NCBI GenBank assembly: GCA_964431035.1
Contig: CAYSIF010000005.1
Location: 9,497 to 73,496 of the forward strand
Source: Methanobrevibacter_A sp964431035
GTDB taxonomy: Archaea > Methanobacteriota > Methanobacteria > Methanobacteriales > Methanobacteriaceae
Direction: 5' to 3'
DNA: 64,000 bases
Part shown: piece by piece, positions 19,095 to 27,434 of the stretch
How positions within the stretch are numbered: the first letter of the stretch is position 1
Layout of the letters: each line of letters starts with the position of its first letter
The notes under the pieces: model-generated
What the model saw: only the letters and a program-made list of their open reading frames with translations
Told to the model about the DNA's origin: nothing
The model's database searches: none
Position numbers and translations under genes: made by a program

Positions 19095-19478
19095 TTATAA
19101 TCCTCTTAATAAGTTTAATAGTTCATTTCTTCCTTCTTTTAGTGCTTCATCATAGGATGATTGGTTTTTAACTATTTTTTTAGCTATAGGGAGAATGATT
19201 TTATTTGCTTCTTCAATATTTGTCATATTTAATACTTCTATAAACCAGTGAAAGTGTAAATCAGCATATAATTTACGGTATATTGCTTCATGTTTTGATG
19301 ATTCAAATGTTGCATGTAGAGCATCTATTTGACTCATATCTAAGTTTTTTAGGAATATTTCATTCATATCTTCTGCACTAATATTTAATTCTTCACTTAG
19401 TGGTTTTATAACATCTTTTTGCCATTGATATGAATTTAATTCTCTTAGTTTCATTTCACGAAGCAAATCTTCACTCAT
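19095..19478 (-). CDS. ehaM: EhaM, DUF1959 family subunit
   Basis: A 127-residue soluble, helical protein of the DUF1959 type found only in eha clusters. No cofactor motif is visible. It lies 4 bases before ehaN, at the boundary between the membrane-subunit genes and the catalytic-subunit genes. Function within the complex is unknown. Confidence 0.8.
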   Translation of the reverse strand: MSEDLLREMKLRELNSYQWQKDVIKPLSEELNISAEDMNEIFLKNLDMSQIDALHATFESSKHEAIYRKLYADLHFHWFIEVLNMTNIEEANKIILPIAKKIVKNQSSYDEALKEGRNELLNLLRGL

Positions 19479-19495
19479 AAATATTTCTCCTTTTT

Positions 19496-19822
19496 TTAAA
19501 ATATTTGTATGTATCTTAATAGCCAGATTATTATTCCTACTAATATGCCGATTACTGTTTCTTTTCTTCCGTAACCTGGACGCATTTCTAGTACAAATCC
19601 GATTAGGAATAATGCTACTGATATTAGGATTATTAAATAATTTGAAGGTATTAAACTATAGTTAATTAAAATTATCCAACCGATTAGGGACATTATTAAA
19701 GCTATAATATCTATTTTTTGTATTACATAAATTTCTCCATGCCATTTGTAACTTGTTTTCAATCCTATAACTGATCCTAGGATGAAAACTAATAGATATA
19801 TTAATAGTGATATTATGTTCAT
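19496..19822 (-). CDS. ehaL: EhaL, small membrane subunit
   Basis: A 108-residue protein with about four hydrophobic segments (IISLLIYLLVFILGSVIGLK at the N-terminus, then three more after residue 30). It is assigned by position in the conserved operon order. It probably forms part of the membrane arm. Confidence 0.8.
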   Translation of the reverse strand: MNIISLLIYLLVFILGSVIGLKTSYKWHGEIYVIQKIDIIALIMSLIGWIILINYSLIPSNYLIILISVALFLIGFVLEMRPGYGRKETVIGILVGIIIWLLRYIQIF

Positions 19823-19852
19823 TTTAATTTAAAACCTCAAATTATTATTTTT

Positions 19853-20122
19853 TTAGACCATTACATAAAGTGATACAAATGATACTGCGATTATGATTAA
19901 TGTTATAAAAAACATTATCTTTTCTAGTTTTTCGTTGAGTTCTGATACTCTTTCAGAGTTACTTTTAAGGATTAATGGGAAGAATATTAGGCCAATAATC
20001 ATTATTGGTATTCCTTGAGTAAATCCTGCACTTCCTTGTAGGAATGTTACTAGGGCTCCACATATTGTGATACCTAATGCGACAAATGAAAGTAGTAATG
20101 TGAAATCTTGTTCTTCATTCAT
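19853..20122 (-). CDS. ehaK: EhaK, small membrane subunit
   Basis: An 89-residue protein with three predicted membrane helices and a short charged loop (KSNSERVSELNEKLEKI) between the second and third. Assigned by operon position; no catalytic motif. Confidence 0.8.
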   Translation of the reverse strand: MNEEQDFTLLLSFVALGITICGALVTFLQGSAGFTQGIPIMIIGLIFFPLILKSNSERVSELNEKLEKIMFFITLIIIAVSFVSLYVMV

Positions 20123-20140
20123 AACTCATTAATCCTCCTT

Positions 20141-21001
20141 TTATATTATTATTGTTATTATTGTAGCAACTATACATACTACTGCAATTGTAATTTGCAT
20201 CATTACAGAATGATTAGGGTTTAACATTGGAGTTAATGCACTGATAAATCCTGTTATTATTGTAATTATAATCATTGCTATAATTGTCCATAGTAAACTT
20301 ATTGGACCGAAGAATACTGTTAGGAAAACCCATAGTAACATGTACCATGAGATACTGTCTGTAAACATTAAGAATCCTCTTAGGAATCCGTAATGTTCTG
20401 TTTCGTAACCACTTATTAATTCTTTAGCATGTGTAATTGAAAATGGATTGTATGGAGATTTGCTGATTATCAATGTGAAGAACATGAATGTTGCGAATGG
20501 CATTTGTAGTGCTAATGGTCCGTTTACACATTGATATGTTGTTAATGCTTGAATATTCATTGTTCCTGTTTTTAGGAATATTAATGCTAGTGATGCGAAT
20601 AGTGGTAATTCTGCTGATGCTGAGAAGACTGCTCTGACACAGCTTAGTTTTCCATATGGTGATCCACTGCTACTTCCTGCATTGTGTTCTGTGATTTTTT
20701 GGATTGCATAGATACCGAATATTATTAGTAGTGAACCTTTCATTACTGGCCCTTCAATAATACCTGTTATCCAGACTCCACAGTATATTACTACTATTGC
20801 AATATAGAATGGGACTGATGCGGATTTTGGGAAACCTGTTTCTTTAAAGAAGAATTTTACACTATGTAATAGGTATTGTATTATTGGAGGGCCTGGTCTG
20901 AGTTGGACACGTGCCATTACTTTTCGGTGCAATCCTAAAAGTAAACTTCCAAGGAGGAATGCCACTATGACATTTATAATAATATTCAACATTAAATTCA
21001 T
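20141..21001 (-). CDS. ehaJ: EhaJ, NuoH/HycD-like integral membrane subunit
   Basis: A 286-residue protein of about eight membrane helices with the family hallmark HRKVMARVQLRPGPPIIQYLL near the N-terminus and KELISGYETEHYG later, both on cytoplasmic loops that in complex I line the quinone-site region. In energy-converting hydrogenases this subunit joins the small subunit to the ion-moving arm. The ATG at 21001 is preferred: GGAG lies 9 bases before it, while the earlier TTG overlaps that site. Confidence 0.92.
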   Translation of the reverse strand: MNLMLNIIINVIVAFLLGSLLLGLHRKVMARVQLRPGPPIIQYLLHSVKFFFKETGFPKSASVPFYIAIVVIYCGVWITGIIEGPVMKGSLLIIFGIYAIQKITEHNAGSSSGSPYGKLSCVRAVFSASAELPLFASLALIFLKTGTMNIQALTTYQCVNGPLALQMPFATFMFFTLIISKSPYNPFSITHAKELISGYETEHYGFLRGFLMFTDSISWYMLLWVFLTVFFGPISLLWTIIAMIIITIITGFISALTPMLNPNHSVMMQITIAVVCIVATIITIII

Positions 21002-21026
21002 TTGATAAAACTCCAATAGTTACTGA

Positions 21027-21239
21027 TTAATATCCTGTAAATGGTTCTTTAAGTCTTTCTTCTATTTCATCTTCTTTTGGTTGTGACATATTTAGTAAAC
21101 CTAGTGATAGGATGAATAATGGTATGCAAATTATAGCTAGTGCCATTGTGATGTAGGCTGTAGTGAAGAAGCCATATATGATACCGATTAGTGAGATTAT
21201 TAATGTTATACCACATACAATTTTTAAAATATTCATCAT
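21027..21239 (-). CDS. ehaI: EhaI, small membrane subunit
   Basis: A 70-residue protein with two predicted membrane helices and an acidic C-terminal tail (PKEDEIEERLKEPF). Two consecutive ATG codons could start it. Assigned by place between ehaH and ehaJ. Confidence 0.78.
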   Translation of the reverse strand: MMNILKIVCGITLIISLIGIIYGFFTTAYITMALAIICIPLFILSLGLLNMSQPKEDEIEERLKEPFTGY

Positions 21240-21261
21240 TTATCAACTACTATTATTTTTT

Positions 21262-21939
21262 TTATAATACTCCTATGACTATTAAAAGTATTTCTATTGC
21301 TCTTATTAGTATGAATAGTGAGCTTAAGTGTATAATTAGTATGAATGGAGAACCTGTTGTTCTGAACATTTCTGCTTTTGTTGCGAAGAATGGTGCGATA
21401 CCTGATTCTCCCATGACTCCTATGAACATTAGGATTGCTCCGAATATCATCATTGGAGTTGCATGTATACTTCCTAGTTCTAATATGCTTAGTGTTCCGC
21501 TGGATGCTAGTATTATGCTTGCTCCTCCAAATAATGGTAGGCCACACATCATTGCAATTAGACCGTATTGGTATGCTGCGTCTAGTACACTTATTTCTTT
21601 TACTGCTGAGACTATTCCTATATTCACTATTCCTACAAGTGCCATGAATAGTGTGAAGTTGTATAGGTCTCCTGTGACCATGGCTCCTGCAGTTGCTATT
21701 CCGCAGATTATTGCTAGGAATCTGCGTTGTTTGAATTCTGCTAGTCCTATTGATTTTTCTGTGTTTGTTAGTTTTCCGAAGCTTGCTTCGATTTGTGTTT
21801 CTGTTTTACTTATGCTTATTAGGAGTGTGAAGAGTAAGATAACTACTAGCATGAATAAATGGAATGGGTTTATATAGAATACTATGTCTCCTAATGGTAC
21901 TATTCCAAGTATATTTCCACCTAAATTTTCTATAAACAT
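21262..21939 (-). CDS. ehaH: EhaH, antiporter-like (NuoL/M/N type) membrane subunit
   Basis: A 225-residue, shortened relative of the Mrp/NuoM antiporter subunits. Conserved text includes GDLYNFTLFMALVGIVNIG, LDAAYQYGLIAMMCG and GVMGESGIAPFFATKAEMF, with the lysine and glutamates typical of the ion path. About half the length of a full antiporter subunit, as in other Eha complexes. GGGAG precedes the ATG. Confidence 0.87.
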   Translation of the reverse strand: MFIENLGGNILGIVPLGDIVFYINPFHLFMLVVILLFTLLISISKTETQIEASFGKLTNTEKSIGLAEFKQRRFLAIICGIATAGAMVTGDLYNFTLFMALVGIVNIGIVSAVKEISVLDAAYQYGLIAMMCGLPLFGGASIILASSGTLSILELGSIHATPMMIFGAILMFIGVMGESGIAPFFATKAEMFRTTGSPFILIIHLSSLFILIRAIEILLIVIGVL

Positions 21940-21945
21940 ATTATT

Positions 21946-22617
21946 TTACTCCCTTCTGTACTCCTCTCTCATTAGAGCTCCTATTAGTCCTACTTTACTT
22001 CCTACTTTGATTAGTAGTCCGAATGCGGAGAGTAGTAGTGCTAGTAACCAGAATTTTGGTATTGCGAAGAATATGCAGAATGCTATTATCCAGAGTACCC
22101 ATCCTACTCCACTGATTCCACTTAGTCCGTTTATTACGTTTAGTGGTAGTCCTCGTGCTTTGCGTGAGAATATGTAGAATAATATTCCTGCTCCTGCAAC
22201 AGCTCCTCCTGTGAATCCGCTTAACCATATTCCGTATGCTATGAGGATGAATGCTATGAAGTTTGGTGCTGTTGTTAGGATTTCCATGTCGTTTAGTAGT
22301 GGTAGTGGTAGTAGGCTTGCTTTTTTGTCCATTTTGTGCATTTCACGTGATAGTAGGATTTCGCTTATTGCTAGTGTTTCTGCTAGTTCTACAACAAGTC
22401 CTGGTAGTACTAGTGCTTCTGCTAGGTCTGTTCCTAGTGCTCCTACTATTATTAGCATTGCTAGTCCCATGAGATCTGTTAGTATTAGTATTTGGATGTC
22501 TCTTTTTTCTATTGCTATTCCTATTAGTCCTATGAATGCTACTATTAGTCCTGTGTATATTGCTGGTAGGTACATGTTAATGTATGCTGTGGGTACTGCG
22601 GTTGGGATGTATATCAT
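21946..22617 (-). CDS. ehaG: EhaG, membrane subunit
   Basis: A 223-residue protein with six to seven predicted helices and an acidic segment LVVELAETLAISEILL that recalls MnhC/NuoK-type subunits. GGAGGGAT inside the end of ehaF provides its ribosome site, so the two genes are probably translation-coupled. Assigned by family resemblance and operon order. Confidence 0.83.
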   Translation of the reverse strand: MIYIPTAVPTAYINMYLPAIYTGLIVAFIGLIGIAIEKRDIQILILTDLMGLAMLIIVGALGTDLAEALVLPGLVVELAETLAISEILLSREMHKMDKKASLLPLPLLNDMEILTTAPNFIAFILIAYGIWLSGFTGGAVAGAGILFYIFSRKARGLPLNVINGLSGISGVGWVLWIIAFCIFFAIPKFWLLALLLSAFGLLIKVGSKVGLIGALMREEYRRE

Positions 22618-23214
22618 TTAGTTATCCCTCCGGTTTTGTTTGATGTGTGCTATTCTGTTGTTTTCTTCTACGTCGTGGTTTAGTTTTTTGCCTTCAGTTA
22701 TTGCTTGTTTTATGTCTTTTTTTATTGTTTCTTCTTCGTTTTTGTGGTTCATTGTGAAGTTTATTGCTAGCCATGAGCTTATTATGAATGCCATCATTAG
22801 TATGCTGGATTCTAGTATTGTGTCGAATCCTCTTGTGTAGTATAGTATTTCGTCTATGAGTCCTCCTGGTGAGGAGTATATTGTTGTTCCGAAGTATTTG
22901 CTCATGTCACTCATGAATATGCTTGGAGGTGTCATGTATGCTGTTATTTGTCCTAGTTGTGGTTCGTATTGTGGGTATTGTGGGTGTATTATTCCTGGTG
23001 TTTTTAGTACTTCTCCTCCTCTGTCATATGGTGCTAGATGTGAGCTTGTGTTTTCTATTTGGCTTTGTGGTGCTGGTCTTGTGTATAGTTGGTCTGGGTT
23101 GAGTTCCATTGGTATGATGAATCCCATTACTAGGACTATTGCCATTATTACTGCGAATAGTCTTGGGATGTTTTTTGGGGTTGCTAGTTTGTTCCAGATT
23201 TCTCCTATGTTCAT
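22618..23214 (-). CDS. ehaF: EhaF, membrane subunit
   Basis: A 198-residue protein with one helix near residue 20, a loop of about 100 residues rich in Pro and Tyr (probably outside the membrane), a second helix near residue 150 and a charged C-terminus. The true start is the ATG at 23214, overlapping the ehaE stop (ATGA). The same frame is open to 23403, but the extra text is low-complexity and overlaps ehaE. Confidence 0.82.
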   Translation of the reverse strand: MNIGEIWNKLATPKNIPRLFAVIMAIVLVMGFIIPMELNPDQLYTRPAPQSQIENTSSHLAPYDRGGEVLKTPGIIHPQYPQYEPQLGQITAYMTPPSIFMSDMSKYFGTTIYSSPGGLIDEILYYTRGFDTILESSILMMAFIISSWLAINFTMNHKNEEETIKKDIKQAITEGKKLNHDVEENNRIAHIKQNRRDN

Positions 23215-23471
23215 ACGTCTGCCCCCAGTTCTTCTAGTCTTGTTATTGCTCTGAATAGTATTAGTGTTATTACTACTGTTGTTGTTATGAATGTTAGTGC
23301 TGCTAGTGTGTGGTTGTATGTTAGTAGTATTAGGCTTACTCCAATTCCTGGTATTTCTGTGTTTATTGTTCTTACTATTGGGTCTTTTACTCCTGGACCC
23401 CATACTACTGCTATACTTCCGAGTATTGAGAGTATTATTCCTAGATAGAAGAATATTTCTACATTAAACAT
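23211..23471 (-). CDS. ehaE: EhaE, small membrane subunit
   Basis: An 86-residue protein with about three membrane helices; VWGPGVKDPIVRTINTEIPG is a recognisable MnhB/EhbD-like loop. The ATG at 23471 has GGTGA about 8 bases upstream, and a GTG at 23480 is less likely. It overlaps ehaD by a few bases. Confidence 0.8.
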   Translation of the reverse strand: MFNVEIFFYLGIILSILGSIAVVWGPGVKDPIVRTINTEIPGIGVSLILLTYNHTLAALTFITTTVVITLILFRAITRLEELGADV

Positions 23472-23745
23472 ATTCTTCACCTTCTGTTTTTGTTTTTCTT
23501 ATTTGGTCTAGTTTTATTAGTGATAGTAGGAATATTACTATTGATAGTGGGCTTAGTATTGCTACTATTAGTGCTACGTCTAGGTATTGTGCTGCTACTA
23601 TTGCTAAAAATAGTCCTGTGTCTGCTAGGGATAACATTATGATTTTGTCTAGTGGTTTTTTGAGTAGTATGACTCCTATTGTTCCTATTATTAGGAGTAT
23701 TGCTGATATGCTTGTTATGTTTACATAGTTTATGATGTTTATCAT
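23464..23745 (-). CDS. ehaD: EhaD, small membrane subunit
   Basis: A 93-residue, three-helix protein resembling MnhF/NuoK-type small subunits (LLKKPLDKIIMLSLADTGLF). The ATG at 23745 is chosen over a TTG three codons earlier; no strong ribosome site is seen for either. Assigned by operon order. Confidence 0.78.
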   Translation of the reverse strand: MINIINYVNITSISAILLIIGTIGVILLKKPLDKIIMLSLADTGLFLAIVAAQYLDVALIVAILSPLSIVIFLLSLIKLDQIRKTKTEGEEYV

Positions 23746-23758
23746 TGTTATCAACTTT

Positions 23759-24019
23759 TTAATCTAGGACTATTTCGTTATCTAATTTTTTTAGTGTGTA
23801 TGCTATTGCATTACTACCTATTGTGCTGGTTATGAAGAATGTTGTTGCTACTATAAAGCCGAACATTGATTGTGAGTATAGTGCTATTATTCCTGTTATT
23901 CCGAAGTCTATAACGTTCATGTATAATAGTTTTTCTACTCTGTTTTGTGTGATTAATGTTCTTAGTGCCATTAGTATGATTATTATACCAATGATTGTTA
24001 TGTATACTTCATTAACCAA
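23759..24019 (-). CDS. ehaC: EhaC, small membrane subunit
   Basis: An 86-residue protein with three helices (NuoK/MnhC-like pattern NRVEKLLYMNVIDFGITGII). It starts with TTG at 24019, supported by GGTGA about 8 bases upstream; no in-frame ATG is near. Assigned by operon order. Confidence 0.78.
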   Translation of the reverse strand: MVNEVYITIIGIIIILMALRTLITQNRVEKLLYMNVIDFGITGIIALYSQSMFGFIVATTFFITSTIGSNAIAYTLKKLDNEIVLD

Positions 24020-24021
24020 TC

Positions 24022-24525
24022 TTATTCACCATCTTTTGTGTATCTGTTCATCTTTTTTGCTAGTGTTCCAAGTAGTTTTGAGGAGTATTTGTGGTAGATT
24101 CCTTGGATTATTGTTATGCTTATTATTGATCCGCATATGCACATTGCTGGGTCTATTCCTATGAAGCTTAGTAGGAATATTAGTATTGTCATTGTTAGTG
24201 TTCCTGTTGTTCCTGCATATCCTGGGTCTGCGCATAGTCTGTTTCCTATTAGTATTAGGAGTGCTGCTATTAGTCCTCCTTGGTATCCTAAGAACATTAC
24301 TGCGATTGAGGATATTAGTGTTCCTGCTGATGCGTCTGGTGAGCATAGTATGTTTCCTTGGAAGTATCCTCCTGCTAGGTCTCCTTCTCGTTTTTTAATG
24401 TCTTGTCCTACTATTTTTGCTCCTTTTACTCCTGCTTGTTCAGGTAGTCCGAAGTAGGTATCTACTATTGTGAAGTTTAGGAAGGATACTATTGTTGCGA
24501 TTATTATTCCTATTAGTAGGTTCAT
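24022..24525 (-). CDS. ehaB: EhaB, membrane subunit
   Basis: A 167-residue protein with about five helices and a conserved hydrophilic loop (VKGAKIVGQDIKKREGDLAG, then QGNILCSPDASAG). It follows ehaA by 3 bases and precedes ehaC by 2, so the genes form a tight translation unit. Function is part of the membrane arm by position. Confidence 0.82.
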   Translation of the reverse strand: MNLLIGIIIATIVSFLNFTIVDTYFGLPEQAGVKGAKIVGQDIKKREGDLAGGYFQGNILCSPDASAGTLISSIAVMFLGYQGGLIAALLILIGNRLCADPGYAGTTGTLTMTILIFLLSFIGIDPAMCICGSIISITIIQGIYHKYSSKLLGTLAKKMNRYTKDGE

Positions 24526-24528
24526 TGT

Positions 24529-24840
24529 TTATTTGCCTCCTTGGGGAGGTTTTGGGAATACTGTGTAAAATAAGTATTTTGTGAATATTGCTGATAGTAT
24601 TCCGATTATTATTGAAATTATTATTCCATGGAATAAGAATGTGTAGCCTAATTTGTTGAAGATTGCTAGTATTCCAACTGCTATTATGGGTGTTGGGAAT
24701 AGTGCGCTTACTTCAAATGAGTATCTTATTGGTTTTTCTGGTAGTAAAGGTAGTTTTAATCCTTTTGCTACTATTATTGATACTATTATTGTAATTAGGT
24801 ATCCTATTATTAAATACATCTCATTACTTGGAGCTATCAT
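24529..24840 (-). CDS. ehaA: EhaA, first gene of the eha operon
   Basis: A 103-residue protein with three predicted helices. A TATA-like element at about 24871-24880 would start transcription only a few bases before the ATG at 24840, so the message may be nearly leaderless. A second ATG at 24819 is possible. It opens a run of 20 same-strand genes matching ehaA-T in order. Confidence 0.8.
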   Translation of the reverse strand: MIAPSNEMYLIIGYLITIIVSIIVAKGLKLPLLPEKPIRYSFEVSALFPTPIIAVGILAIFNKLGYTFLFHGIIISIIIGILSAIFTKYLFYTVFPKPPQGGK

Positions 24841-24869
24841 ATAATTATTAATTAGCCTATGTTTATATA

Positions 24870-24948
24870 AATAATTTTATATTTACTCTGTTGTGGTTGA
24901 TTTTTTGGCTGTTTAAAACCTAAAAATTTAGGTTTGACTAAAAATTTA
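24870..24948. promoter_or_regulatory. eha promoter with inverted and direct repeats
   Basis: On the minus strand TTTATATAAAC at about 24871-24880 is a good TATA element for ehaA. Just upstream of it AAACCTAAA (24916-24924) and TTTAGGTTT (24927-24935) make a perfect inverted repeat. CTAAAAATTTA occurs twice, at 24920-24930 and 24938-24948, an 18-base offset. The arrangement suggests a regulator site shared by eha and perhaps the divergent epimerase gene. Confidence 0.5.
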
Positions 24949-25042
24949 TTTTATAAAAAACATAATAAGATAATAAAAACAAAACATAAATCAACAATAT
25001 AAAAAATTATTTAACAAAAATAAGAAGGGTGTAAAAAGCAAA

Positions 25043-25981
25043 ATGGAAAACAAAAACATTGTAATAACTGGAGGCTTAGGATTCATAGGATCCCACATCA
25101 CAGACGAATTACTAGACAATAACCAAATAACAATACTAGACAACTTCTCCACAGGCAAAATGGAAAACCTAAAAAATCCAGAACACCCCAATTTAAAAAT
25201 AATAAAAGATGACCTAAACACAGCAAACCTACAACAATTACTAGAAGATAAAGACTACATCTTCCACCTAGCAGCAGCTGCAAGCGTACCACAAAGTATG
25301 GAAACACCCTTAAACACCCATTCAAACAATGTTGATGGAACAATAAAACTACTAATAGCAGCAAAAGATAGTGACATTGAAAAAATAATATTCTCCAGTA
25401 GCAGTGCAATATACGGGGAAAATCCTAACATGCCCCTAAAAGAAACAGAACAATACATGCCCACAAGCCCATATGCCGCAAGTAAAGCAATTGGAGAAAT
25501 CTATCTAAAAACATTCTATGAATCATATGGATTAAAATACACTGCATTAAGATATTTCAATGTATTTGGACCAAAACAAGATGTTAACAGCCAATATGCT
25601 GCAGTAATCCCTAAATTCATACACAGTATAATAAACAATCAACAACCAATAATCTATGGTGATGGAGAACAAACAAGAGACTTCATATATGTAAAAGACA
25701 TAGTTGAAGCAAATATAAAATCAGCACAATCAGATTATAATGGAATAATTAACATAGCTGCAGGAAAAGCATATACAATAAATGAATTATATGATATAAT
25801 AAGTGAAGTATTAGAAACAGATATAAAACCAGAATATTTAGATCCAAGACCTGGAGATATAAAACATTCTTACGCATCTGTTGAAAATATGAGTAAAATA
25901 AACTTTAAAGTAGATGAAACAAAGTTCAAAGAACAATTAAAAGAAACAGTAAATTGGTTTAAAGAAACCTATAAAAAATAA
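25043..25981 (+). CDS. galE: NAD-dependent epimerase, UDP-glucose 4-epimerase-like
   Basis: A 312-residue short-chain dehydrogenase with TGGLGFIGSHITDELL at the N-terminus, LDNFSTGKMENL after strand 2, SSSSAIYGENP and the catalytic YAASK. This pattern and length fit archaeal GalE-like UDP-hexose epimerases. AAGGGTG lies about 12 bases before the ATG. It is divergent from eha and probably supplies sugars for surface polymers; specificity for glucose or galactose is not certain. Confidence 0.87.
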   Translation: MENKNIVITGGLGFIGSHITDELLDNNQITILDNFSTGKMENLKNPEHPNLKIIKDDLNTANLQQLLEDKDYIFHLAAAASVPQSMETPLNTHSNNVDGTIKLLIAAKDSDIEKIIFSSSSAIYGENPNMPLKETEQYMPTSPYAASKAIGEIYLKTFYESYGLKYTALRYFNVFGPKQDVNSQYAAVIPKFIHSIINNQQPIIYGDGEQTRDFIYVKDIVEANIKSAQSDYNGIINIAAGKAYTINELYDIISEVLETDIKPEYLDPRPGDIKHSYASVENMSKINFKVDETKFKEQLKETVNWFKETYKK

Positions 25982-25999
25982 AAAAAAGAAGAAGTTTTT

Positions 26000-26410
26000 T
26001 TAGTCAGCTTTTTGTTTTACTGTACTTCTTTCTCTTGCGAGCTTATTTACAAATCTTGAACTTTTTTTAATATTTTTTAATTCTTCCTTTTTAGGGCATT
26101 TGAATTCTTCAAGCATTAATATTTGATAGTCATAGTCTTCAGGCAGGTTTTTATCTTTTCCAGCTACTAGTCCTCTGAAGTTTGTTCCTATAGCTCCTGT
26201 GTCTCCTATGTCCATTCTTATTTTTTCTATTGGGTTGAAGTTTTCAAAGAATCTTTCTAGTTCTATTGTGTCTAGTAATGGTGCTTTGTAGTGTATTGCC
26301 ATGGTTCTATCTTGTCTGGATTTTATTCCTACGTACTTTTGGTTTAGTTTTATTTTTTCTCCAGATTTTATTTTTTCTAGTGTTATGTATTCTGTTATTT
26401 CGTTACTCAT
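26000..26410 (-). CDS. unrecognised family, copy 3 of a tandem triplet
   Basis: A 136-residue soluble protein. It shares with its two upstream neighbours the segments LNQKYVGIKSRQDRTM and MDIGDTGAIGTNFRG. I do not recognise the family. Its C-terminus is basic (KKSSRFVNKLARERSTVKQK) and lacks the clustered cysteines of the other two copies. The ATG at 26410 has GAGG 10 bases upstream. Likely the last gene of a three-gene transcript. Confidence 0.7.
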   Translation of the reverse strand: MSNEITEYITLEKIKSGEKIKLNQKYVGIKSRQDRTMAIHYKAPLLDTIELERFFENFNPIEKIRMDIGDTGAIGTNFRGLVAGKDKNLPEDYDYQILMLEEFKCPKKEELKNIKKSSRFVNKLARERSTVKQKAD

Positions 26411-26432
26411 AGGCTTTTTCCTCAAATTTTTT

Positions 26433-26843
26433 TTATTTTATTAGGTGGAATATGCATGTTTCACATGTTGGTTGTTCGTATGTGTCTTTTTGGTATTTGA
26501 CAGGTTCAAATAAAAGTGACATTGTAAATTTGTTTTCTGTTTGTGATTGTGGTTCTATTTTTATTGGTGTTATTCCTCTGAAGTTTACTGGTATGAATCC
26601 TGTGTTTGATATGTTATATTTTAGTTCTCCTACGTTGTTTACGTCTTCGAAGTATGCTGTTATTTCTTTTAGGTATTTTGGTGTTGCGTTTATGGTAAAG
26701 CTCATTATTTGGTCTTGTCTTTGTTTTATTTTTATGTAGTTTGTGTTTATTGCTATTGTTTCTCCGTTGTCTTTTTGGAATGTTATGTAGTCTTCAAGGT
26801 TTATGTTTTCTTTTTTTACTATTTCTTCGAATGTGCTTTCCAT
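26433..26843 (-). CDS. unrecognised family, copy 2 of a tandem triplet
   Basis: A 136-residue relative of its neighbours with ITFQKDNGETIAINTNYIKI, KQRQDQIMSFTI and ISNTGFIPVNFRGITPI. The C-terminus ends in PTCETCIFHLIK, a CxxC plus His that could bind metal. No signal peptide or membrane segment is visible. Confidence 0.7.
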   Translation of the reverse strand: MESTFEEIVKKENINLEDYITFQKDNGETIAINTNYIKIKQRQDQIMSFTINATPKYLKEITAYFEDVNNVGELKYNISNTGFIPVNFRGITPIKIEPQSQTENKFTMSLLFEPVKYQKDTYEQPTCETCIFHLIK

Positions 26844-26869
26844 AATATTTTTTCACCCATTATATTTTT

Positions 26870-27274
26870 TTATATTAGTCTTCCTAAGTCTTCAGGGTTG
26901 TTTGTGTGTATTCCGCATCCTGTGCATTCGTGACATAGTTCTTCTTCTCTTTGGTCTACTGTTTTTATGGATTCTTGTAGTGTTAGTGCTATGAATGAGT
27001 ATTCTTTTCCGTTTTCGTTTTTTTCGAGTATTGGTGATATTCCTCTGAAGAATACTGGTCTGTCTCCTGTGTCACATATGTCCATTTTGAATGGTTCTAT
27101 CATTCCGAATAGGCTGAAGTAATGTTTTATGACTTGTGCATCTTGTGCTGGTACTCTGAAGTTTACACTCATTATGTTGTCTTCTCTTGATTTGATTCCA
27201 ACATATTCTTGGTTTATTTCTAGGACTTCTCCTGTGTCTTTTGTGAATTTTATGTTTTCACCGAAATCTACCAT
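26870..27274 (-). CDS. unrecognised family, copy 1 of a tandem triplet
   Basis: A 134-residue protein with IKFTKDTGEVLEINQEYVGI, KSREDNIMSVNFRV and MDICDTGDRPVFFRGISPI. The C-terminal CHECTGCGIH is a CxxCxxC-type cluster with a following His, a likely metal or redox site. GGTGA precedes the ATG, and TATTTATATTAA at about 27331-27342 (minus strand) is a plausible promoter for all three copies. Confidence 0.72.
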   Translation of the reverse strand: MVDFGENIKFTKDTGEVLEINQEYVGIKSREDNIMSVNFRVPAQDAQVIKHYFSLFGMIEPFKMDICDTGDRPVFFRGISPILEKNENGKEYSFIALTLQESIKTVDQREEELCHECTGCGIHTNNPEDLGRLI

Positions 27275-27434
27275 GATTTTTCACCACTTTTATTTTTTTA
27301 TAATAATTGTTATAATAACCTTTTGTAAGATTAATATAAATACTTTTTCTTTAATAAATATAAAACATATAATTATTATATTATAAAAAAAAATTTTCCC
27401 AAAAAAAAATAATAATACAATGGAGGAGTAGAAA

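Noticed and set aside
23215..23403. N-terminal extension of the ehaF frame
   Set aside because: The added residues are low-complexity Asn/Ser/Thr and overlap ehaE; the ATG at 23214 overlaps the ehaE stop in the normal coupled way.
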